A stretch of DNA of 10,476 nucleotides from CAYQAJ01 sp964415245 (GTDB lineage Bacteria > Planctomycetota > Planctomycetia > Pirellulales > Pirellulaceae): assembly GCA_964415245.1 (NCBI GenBank), contig CAYQAJ010000183.1:1-10476 (forward strand). The letters run 5' to 3'. Made by a program: the position numbers and the translations under genes. Every line of letters starts with the position of its first letter. The stretch's first letter is position 1. The notes beneath the pieces were generated by a model. It saw only the letters and a program-made list of their open reading frames with translations. It was not told the origin of the DNA and ran no database searches. This document shows positions 5,389 through 10,476 of the stretch, in pieces.

Positions 5389-7278
5389 TCAGAGGGATTT
5401 TAGGTATGCGATCAAATCCTCTAACTCGTCCTCGCTCAGGCTGCCCTGGCCGGTTACCTGATCGGGATTGTGAGGGCCTGTGAGCACTTCTTCCAGCGAG
5501 CGGGCCCGGCCGTCGTGCAGCAGACGCACTTTGCGATACACGCCCACGAGCGAAGGCGTGTTAAAGCCCTGGTAGCGGTCGCGCGGACTTCCCAGCCCGA
5601 CGTCGTGAATATCGCCGTCGGTCAACAGCGGGCCGCTATGACAATTCGCGCAGCCGGCCTTCTCGCCGTTAAAGACTTCTCGGCCGCGCTCGATGGCCTG
5701 AACGAGCGAATCGTCGGGGCGAGCGTCTTTGGCCGGGCGATTGGGATTGGGCGGCGGCTCGAGCGATTCGAGATACGCGAGCAGGGCCTGCACGTCTTCC
5801 TCGCTGCCACGGGGCCCGACCATCGTCGAAGTAAGCGACTTCTGCATGGCGGCGCCCAGGTCGGTCTGCCAGCCGTGCCACGTCCAGGGGCCGGTCTCGT
5901 TCACATGGTACAGCGGCAACACCGTCTTATACGAATCGACCGTGCCGTCGTTGAGCGTATCCATGGCCACCGCGTTGGTGCCCCCTTCGTAATGGCAACT
6001 GTGACAACTGTACCACTGGTCGGAGCTGCGCCGCGCGTCGTAGAAGATCGCTTCGCCGCGTCGCGCCAGCGAAGGCTCAGCCGGCGCCGCGAGCGCGACG
6101 GTTTGCACGACCTCGCGCTTCTCCAGGTCGACCGCCTGCACCGCGTTGAGCAGATAGTTGGCCACGTACACGGTGCGATTGTCGGGGGCCATGCGCAGGC
6201 CGAGCGGCCGGCCCCCCACGTCGATGCGGGCAAACCGCTTCGAGTCGCCGTACAGCGCCGGGTCGATGTGCTCGGTTCCTCCCACCTTGGTGAAGGGCAG
6301 ACCGGGCGCGGCCAATAGCAACAATTCGTGCGTGCCGGCGGTGGAGACGACGATCCACTTCTCGTCGCTGGTCATGGCCAGCCCATGGGCGTCGCCCACC
6401 GCCAGACCTTCTTTATCCAGCGAAATCGCCTCGCGCAGAGCGGGCCCGTCGAGCCGTACCCGCGCCAGCCGGTTGCCCACCACCCAACCTCGGCGGATGT
6501 TGGATCGCGACGGAGCGCTCTCGCCGTAGTGCATCCAGGGGAAGTAGACATACTCTCCGTCGGCGGAAATCAGCATGTGGCCCAGGTTCAGCCCGCGGAA
6601 GCGATTCTCGACGAACAGCAGTTTGCGCTCGGCGGTATCGACCACTGCCACCCCGCGATCGCCGCTCACGCCGACTGCCAACCGCGAACCATCGGGCGAC
6701 AGCGCGAGGTAGCGCGGCCATCGGCCGACGTCGATTTTGTCGACGACCGACGATCGCTCCAGGTCGAGCACGGCCACTTGGTCGAGGGCCGCGAGCGCCA
6801 CATAAACGGTGCGATTGTCGGGCGCTACGATGACGCCGGTTGGCTCGCCCGGTACGTCGATCGTTGCGAGCGTGCGAAGGCGGCGGCCATCGACCTCCAG
6901 CACTGCTACCTGATTCGAGTAACTTGCGGTGACCAGCACGCGGCGGCCATCCGGGCAAATGGCGACGGCGGCGGGGCGGCGGCCGACCGACACTTCGTCC
7001 CACACTTCGCCATTGGCCGTTCCCACTAACGTGGCGGTGCCCGAACTCTGGTTGGCCGTCACTAGCCATGTTCCGTCGTGCGAAAGTACGAGATCGACGG
7101 GCGAGCGGTCGTGCTCGGCTGCGGGAACAGCGTTGGAATCCGATTCCGTGGCGACTTGCGATTCGCCCGATTCTGGCGACTCGGGCGCGGGAGCAGCGTC
7201 GGCCGCCAAGCGCGCCAGCAGCACCAGGGCGCCGATCGACAGGGCAACTCCAACGAGAAATGCAAAAGGCCTCTTCAT
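5389..7278 (-). CDS. Secreted beta-propeller / di-haem cytochrome c peroxidase-like fusion
   Basis: This 629-aa exported protein has a signal peptide (MKRPFAFLVGVALSIGALVL, residues 1-20 and on) and a Pro/Glu/Ser linker. A YVTN-type seven-bladed propeller follows at about 60-395, with repeated blade marks such as AICPDGRRVLVT, VAPDNRTVYVA and LSPDGSRLAVG. A cytochrome domain spans about 404-629. Two c-type haem sites are present, CHSCH at 424-428 and CANCH at 543-547, and the MauG/CcpA-like segment FNTPSLVGVY...HDGRARSLEEVL follows the second. It probably carries out periplasmic redox chemistry or electron transfer; the substrate is unknown. The ATG at 7278 has GAAGGGA upstream; the in-frame TTG at 7308 lies before the signal peptide. 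It lies 148 bases downstream of the sialidase in the same direction and may be co-transcribed. Confidence 0.9.
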   Translation of the reverse strand: MKRPFAFLVGVALSIGALVLLARLAADAAPAPESPESGESQVATESDSNAVPAAEHDRSPVDLVLSHDGTWLVTANQSSGTATLVGTANGEVWDEVSVGRRPAAVAICPDGRRVLVTASYSNQVAVLEVDGRRLRTLATIDVPGEPTGVIVAPDNRTVYVALAALDQVAVLDLERSSVVDKIDVGRWPRYLALSPDGSRLAVGVSGDRGVAVVDTAERKLLFVENRFRGLNLGHMLISADGEYVYFPWMHYGESAPSRSNIRRGWVVGNRLARVRLDGPALREAISLDKEGLAVGDAHGLAMTSDEKWIVVSTAGTHELLLLAAPGLPFTKVGGTEHIDPALYGDSKRFARIDVGGRPLGLRMAPDNRTVYVANYLLNAVQAVDLEKREVVQTVALAAPAEPSLARRGEAIFYDARRSSDQWYSCHSCHYEGGTNAVAMDTLNDGTVDSYKTVLPLYHVNETGPWTWHGWQTDLGAAMQKSLTSTMVGPRGSEEDVQALLAYLESLEPPPNPNRPAKDARPDDSLVQAIERGREVFNGEKAGCANCHSGPLLTDGDIHDVGLGSPRDRYQGFNTPSLVGVYRKVRLLHDGRARSLEEVLTGPHNPDQVTGQGSLSEDELEDLIAYLKSL

Positions 7279-7426
7279 AACCGTTCCCTTCGTCAGACGC
7301 GGCAACAAGGTGGGCCGCTCTACTGGCGCCTAGCGATGGCTCAGGTCGAGCGCGAAACCATGATAGCCCGCCCTGTCAGCACCGGGCAAGCGCAGCAGCA
7401 CTCTCTTCGGCTGCCAATCGTTGGTA

Positions 7427-8563
7427 TCACCGACCGCTGGCGGACAACCAGTCGAGTCCGAAACGTGCAAGCGAAATCCGCTGGTAATCGTCGCGCTCGT
7501 ACAGCACGCCGATCTGCCCGTCGCGGAGCACCGCCAGCGAAGAGTAAGCGCTGGAACCCTCGTACAGCAGTCGCGCGACCGGCCATGTAGCCCCTTCGTC
7601 CTCGCTCAGTCGTACGGTGAGCCGCACGCGGCCGCTTTCGGAGGCCGGGTTCGAGAACAGGAGCACGCTCTTGCCGCCACCCTCGGGCCACGAATAGCGA
7701 ATCAGGCTGGCCTGGCAGACGGGCTCGATGAGCGTGGCGTCGTCGGTTACCTCCGACCACGTGTCGCCCCCGTCGTCGCTGATCGCCACGCCGCGCCGCT
7801 TCTTGCCGCGGTAGCTGCGCATGTTGAGCATCAGCTTGCCGTCTATCAATTCCACAACGGCGCACTCATTCATGGCCCAGTCGGTGGCGCCGCCGAGTTG
7901 CCACGAGCGTCCGTGATCGTCGGAGTAGAACACGTGTGAGCGGCCGGCGTGGTTCCAGTCTCCCTTGTCTTTCACGCGATGGTCGCAGGGAATCACGAGC
8001 CGCCCCTTGTGCTTACCGCGCGTGAGCTGAATGCCGCCAGCGGGGCCGGTTGCGTACCAATCCCAATCGTCGCGCTTGACGCTCGAAGTGATGAGGCGGG
8101 GATCTGACCACGTGAGGCCGTCGTCGTCGCTCGACGTGATTAGCACGTCGTCGTTGTTGCGCGTCAGGGCAAGCCAGATGGTGCCCGTGTCGGCGTCGAC
8201 GACCGGACAGGGATTGCCGATAGTGATCTTTGCGTCGCTCCCCTCTTCATACACCACCTGAAGCGGCTGCCACGACTCGCCGCCGTCGGTGCTGCGTTTG
8301 AGCACGAGATCGATGTCGCCGTGATCGCCGCGGCCGGTCTTGCGCCCTTCGCAGAAGGCGAGCAGCGTGCCCTTGGGTGAGACGATGAGCGCCGGAATGC
8401 GGAATGTGTGATAGCCTTCGGTGCCGCTGACAAACACTTCGCCCTGTTTCAGCTCGGGCGCCGCCTGTGAATCGTCGGCAACGCAAGCGGCGGGCGTGAA
8501 CGACGCAGCCACCAGTAGCGCGAAGGCTGTGGGAAGCAGTAACGCGAGCACCTGACGAAACAT
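7427..8563 (-). CDS. Secreted exo-alpha-sialidase (GH33)
   Basis: This 378-aa sialidase-fold hydrolase would release terminal sialic or related acids from glycans outside the cytoplasm. Residues 1-29 are a Sec signal peptide. FRIP (R55) starts the six-bladed propeller. Five Asp-boxes follow: STDGGESW (91-98), SSDDDGLTW (144-152), SDDHGRSW (214-221), SDDGGDTW (262-269) and SEDEGATW (320-327). Catalytic candidates are R55, R249 (NMRS) and R312/R314 for the arginine triad, E233 in NEC, Y340 in AYSS, and an acid in the GRGDHGDIDL loop (80-85). The length fits a single-domain enzyme. The ATG at 8563 has AAGGAG 7 bases upstream; a longer frame to 9070 runs into the divergent gene and is rejected. 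A 6-bp hairpin at 8598-8615 lies in the leader. True substrate could differ, as many planctomycete relatives are only sialidase-like. Confidence 0.92.
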   Translation of the reverse strand: MFRQVLALLLPTAFALLVAASFTPAACVADDSQAAPELKQGEVFVSGTEGYHTFRIPALIVSPKGTLLAFCEGRKTGRGDHGDIDLVLKRSTDGGESWQPLQVVYEEGSDAKITIGNPCPVVDADTGTIWLALTRNNDDVLITSSDDDGLTWSDPRLITSSVKRDDWDWYATGPAGGIQLTRGKHKGRLVIPCDHRVKDKGDWNHAGRSHVFYSDDHGRSWQLGGATDWAMNECAVVELIDGKLMLNMRSYRGKKRRGVAISDDGGDTWSEVTDDATLIEPVCQASLIRYSWPEGGGKSVLLFSNPASESGRVRLTVRLSEDEGATWPVARLLYEGSSAYSSLAVLRDGQIGVLYERDDYQRISLARFGLDWLSASGR

Positions 8564-8687
8564 GACGGGTCTCCTTCTCATTTGGTCCGAACCGCAGTGG
8601 GAGACGCAGCTCCCAGGATAGGCCCCGCAGCGCGGCCGCGTCCAGCGCTTGGGCCGTGAAAGGCCCGGCGGCCGGCGGCGAGGTGTC

Positions 8688-8716
8688 TTGGGCCTGGCGA
8701 CGCACACAGGTAGAAT
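8688..8716 (+). promoter_or_regulatory. Sigma-70-type promoter of the DUF1559 gene
   Basis: TTGGGC (8688-8693) and TAGAAT (8711-8716) are 17 bases apart. Transcription would begin near 8723, giving a leader of about 30 bases that holds the GGAGG ribosome site at 8742-8746. The region also separates this gene from the divergent sialidase. The spacing is ideal and the -10 is good; the -35 is moderate. Confidence 0.55.
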
Positions 8717-8753
8717 GTTGCAATTCGTCGCCCCGACTTGTGGAGGATATAAC

Positions 8754-9668
8754 GTGCCGATTCCGCTTACCTGCCCCCATTGCGGGGCACAGACGATGGT
8801 GGCCGACGAGTACGCGGGCCGATCGGGCCCGTGCAGCCGCTGCGGCCAGACGATAACCGTTCCCTTTCCGCCCAAGCCCGGCGGATCGATGGACACGGGT
8901 ACGGCGGTGGCAGCGGGCACGGCAGCGGCGGGCATCGGCGTGGTGGTAATTATCGTTATCGTCGGGGCCTTGTTCGCGCTGTTGGTGTGCGGCGGCATTC
9001 TCGTGGCGCTGTTGCTCCCGGCCGTGCAGGCGGGTCGGAACGCGGCAGAGCGCGTGAAGTGCGCCAACAATCTCAGGCAGATCGGCCTCGCACTGCACAG
9101 CTATAACGACGTGCACGGCACGTTTCCACCCGCCTACATCCCCGACGCCAGCGGCAAGCCGATGCACAGTTGGCGGGTGCTGATCCTTCCCTTTCTCGAG
9201 GAGAAGGCGCTGTACGACCAATACGACATGAACCAGCCGTGGGACAGCCCCCGGAACCTCGCGCTGGCCCAGCAGATGCCCAAAGTATTCAAGTGTTCGA
9301 CTGCCGACGCGGCTCCCGACAAGACTACCTACCAGGTGATCGTCGGACAGCAAACGATGTTCCCCGGCGCCAAGGGCGTCAAGTTCAACGAAGTCAAGGA
9401 TGGCACGGCGAACACCATCGCCGTCGTCGAGTCATCCGATTCGCCGGTCACGTGGACCGAACCGGTCGACCTGTCGTTTGATAAGCTCGATTTCACGATC
9501 GGCAGCAATTCGCCGGGCCAGTTGGGATCGGAGCATCGCGGCGGAATCAACGCGGCGTTCGCCGATGGCTCGGTACGCTTTCTGGACGCCAACAACCCGC
9601 CGGATCAAGTTCGCGCGGCGGCCACGCGCAACGGCAACGAACCTGCAAACTTGAATACGGGGCCTTAA
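8754..9668 (+). CDS. DUF1559 protein with N-terminal zinc ribbon
   Basis: This 304-aa protein belongs to the DUF1559 (SBP_bac_10/pseudopilin-like) group, very numerous in planctomycetes and without a firm function. Residues 7-30 form a zinc ribbon (CPHC at 7-10, CSRC at 27-30). One or two hydrophobic segments follow at about 55-90 (GIGVVVIIVIVGALFALLV, then LVALLLPAVQAGRNAAERVK). The family core comes next: CANNLRQIGLALHSYNDVHG, a variable beta-rich part, and the signature HRGGINAAFADGSVRFLD near the C-terminus. The usual prepilin start (GFTLVELLVVIAIIG) is absent and replaced by ribbon plus membrane helix, so it is likely anchored rather than processed. The GTG at 8754 is chosen over upstream starts because GGAGG lies 7 bases before it and the ribbon begins at residue 7. 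Confidence 0.9.
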   Translation: MPIPLTCPHCGAQTMVADEYAGRSGPCSRCGQTITVPFPPKPGGSMDTGTAVAAGTAAAGIGVVVIIVIVGALFALLVCGGILVALLLPAVQAGRNAAERVKCANNLRQIGLALHSYNDVHGTFPPAYIPDASGKPMHSWRVLILPFLEEKALYDQYDMNQPWDSPRNLALAQQMPKVFKCSTADAAPDKTTYQVIVGQQTMFPGAKGVKFNEVKDGTANTIAVVESSDSPVTWTEPVDLSFDKLDFTIGSNSPGQLGSEHRGGINAAFADGSVRFLDANNPPDQVRAAATRNGNEPANLNTGP

Positions 9669-9753
9669 CAGCCGCAGGATCCACGGGACACTGTGTCCTG
9701 ATGCGAGGCCCTGTTCCCTGTTATACAGGCAGCGCATGCCCATTTGGCCCGCG
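9669..9753. other. Short spacer after the DUF1559 gene
   Basis: Two small palindromes lie here: GGACA-CTG-TGTCC about 20 bases after the stop, and a weak CCTGT/ACAGG pair around 9712-9728. Neither has a T tract. They may end the DUF1559 transcript, but I cannot call a terminator with confidence. Confidence 0.3.
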
Positions 9754-9783
9754 TTGACCCATTTTTCCGAGTTCGGTTATACT
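9754..9783 (+). promoter_or_regulatory. Sigma-70-type promoter of cysK
   Basis: TTGACC (9754-9759; 5 of 6 consensus bases) and TATACT (9778-9783; 5 of 6) are separated by 18 bases. The start would fall near 9790, which leaves an untranslated leader of about 100 bases before the cysK ATG. This is the best -35/-10 pair in the window. Confidence 0.75.
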
Positions 9784-9796
9784 TTCGGTGGTGAAG

Positions 9797-9829
9797 GGGG
9801 CGCGGCTGCTCGCAGCTCGCTCGCGCCCC
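9797..9829 (+). promoter_or_regulatory. GC-rich hairpin in the cysK leader
   Basis: GGGGCGCG (9797-9804) pairs perfectly with CGCGCCCC (9822-9829), and inside it GCTG-CTCG-CAGC (9805-9816) can form a second small stem. It begins a few bases after the predicted start site, so it would cap the messenger's 5' end. It may affect stability or control. It does not match any riboswitch I know. Confidence 0.4.
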
Positions 9830-9890
9830 GCTACTGCCCAGCTCGCCATCTCGCGAGGGGGTACCCTGAGCTCGATACGAGGGAGCGATT

Positions 9891-10476
9891 ATGGCCACGG
9901 CAACTAAAGGCGCGATCAACTCGGAAATCACCCATTGCATCGGCAACACCCCGCTGGTGGCGCTGCGCCGCGTAGCCGAGGGATGCGTCGCCACCGTGGC
10001 GGCCAAGCTCGAAAACTTCAATCCGCTGTGGAGCGTGAAGGACCGCATCGGCCGCGCCATGATCGACGCCGCCGAGCGCGACGGGCTCATCAAGGACGAC
10101 ACCATCATCATCGAGCCCACCAGCGGCAACACCGGCATCGCGCTGGCCTTCGTGTGCGCGGCGCGGGGGTACAAGCTCCGCGTGACGATGCCCGAGAGCA
10201 TGACGCTCGAACGGCGGCGGATGCTCAAGGCGCTGGGCGCCGAGATTGTGCTCACGCCGGCGGCCGAGGGAATGCCCGGCGCGGTCCGCAAAGCCGAGGA
10301 GCTGGTGGCCGAGAATCCCAAACGGCACTTTATGCCGCAGCAGTTCAACAACCCGGCCAACCCCGATATCCACCGCAAGACCACCGCCGAGGAAATCTGG
10401 CGCGACACCGGCGGCCAGGTCGACATTTTCGTCAGCGGCGTGGGAACCGGCGGCACGATCACCGGTGTGTCCGAGG
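9891..10476 (+). CDS. cysK: Cysteine synthase A (O-acetylserine sulfhydrylase), N-terminal part
   Basis: This is a PLP enzyme that makes L-cysteine from O-acetylserine and sulfide in the cytoplasm, the last step of sulfate assimilation. The window ends after 195 of about 310 residues, with the frame still open. Visible marks are IGNTPLVAL (17-25), the PLP lysine K50 in NPLWSVKDRIG, the substrate loop EPTSGNTG (75-82), RRRMLKALGAEIVLTPAAEG (108-127), QQFNNPANP (150-158) and the phosphate-binding GVGTGGTITG (183-192). The match to the CysK branch, rather than CysM or cystathionine beta-synthase, is clear from the GMPGAVRKAEE and QQFNNPANPDIH stretches. The ATG at 9891 has GAGGGAG about 5 bases upstream. 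Its own promoter and leader suggest independent expression. It appears complete within the visible part. Confidence 0.95.
   Translation, partial: MATATKGAINSEITHCIGNTPLVALRRVAEGCVATVAAKLENFNPLWSVKDRIGRAMIDAAERDGLIKDDTIIIEPTSGNTGIALAFVCAARGYKLRVTMPESMTLERRRMLKALGAEIVLTPAAEGMPGAVRKAEELVAENPKRHFMPQQFNNPANPDIHRKTTAEEIWRDTGGQVDIFVSGVGTGGTITGVSE

Noticed and set aside
5470..7029. Long plus-strand frames opposite the propeller-cytochrome gene (282 and 233 aa)
   Set aside because: They are shadows of a well-supported minus-strand gene with haem motifs and propeller blades.
8564..9070. N-terminal extension of the sialidase frame to 547 aa
   Set aside because: It would overlap the divergent DUF1559 gene, whereas the ATG at 8563 has a strong ribosome site and starts a signal peptide.
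9665..10462. 265-aa and 180-aa minus-strand frames opposite cysK
   Set aside because: They are mirror frames of a high-GC gene; the plus strand reads a clear cysteine synthase.

Overview
The window looks like part of a planctomycete chromosome, probably Pirellulales-like. The reasons are high GC content, a DUF1559 protein, a beta-propeller/di-haem cytochrome fusion, a secreted sialidase and degenerate 7- and 8-base tandem arrays between genes. This is inferred from gene content; no marker gene fixes the species. || Left flank (1-908): the 3' end of a membrane dipeptidase (peptidase M19) gene, then a non-coding stretch with a hairpin, a degenerate octamer array interrupted by a 100-N assembly gap, a shorter heptamer array and a clear promoter for a tRNA-Ser(GGA) gene at 909-991. 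|| Middle (about 992-5388): a probable integrative element inserted at the tRNA-Ser 3' end. After the intact tRNA come an inverted repeat and short direct repeats (candidate integrase sites), a strong terminator, and five genes all on the minus strand. In order of transcription these are a 65-aa small protein, a MerR-like HTH protein (166 aa), an unrecognised helical protein (229 aa), an excisionase-like HTH protein (91 aa) and a tyrosine recombinase with a complete catalytic set (381 aa). The last two overlap by 29 bases. Strong hairpins lie between or after several of them. A decayed DDE transposase fragment on the plus strand ends about 30 bases from the next chromosomal gene. No second copy of the tRNA 3' end is visible, so the right border is not defined. 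|| Right flank (5389-10476): ordinary planctomycete genes. On the minus strand are a secreted seven-bladed propeller fused to a di-haem cytochrome c peroxidase/MauG-like domain, and a secreted GH33 sialidase with five Asp-boxes. On the plus strand are a zinc-ribbon/membrane-anchored DUF1559 protein and the first two thirds of cysteine synthase A (cysK), cut by the window end. The sialidase and DUF1559 genes are divergent. cysK has its own good promoter and a structured leader of about 100 bases. || The most promising material for something undescribed is the small tRNA-Ser element: its integration module is recognisable, but three of its five proteins have no function I can assign.
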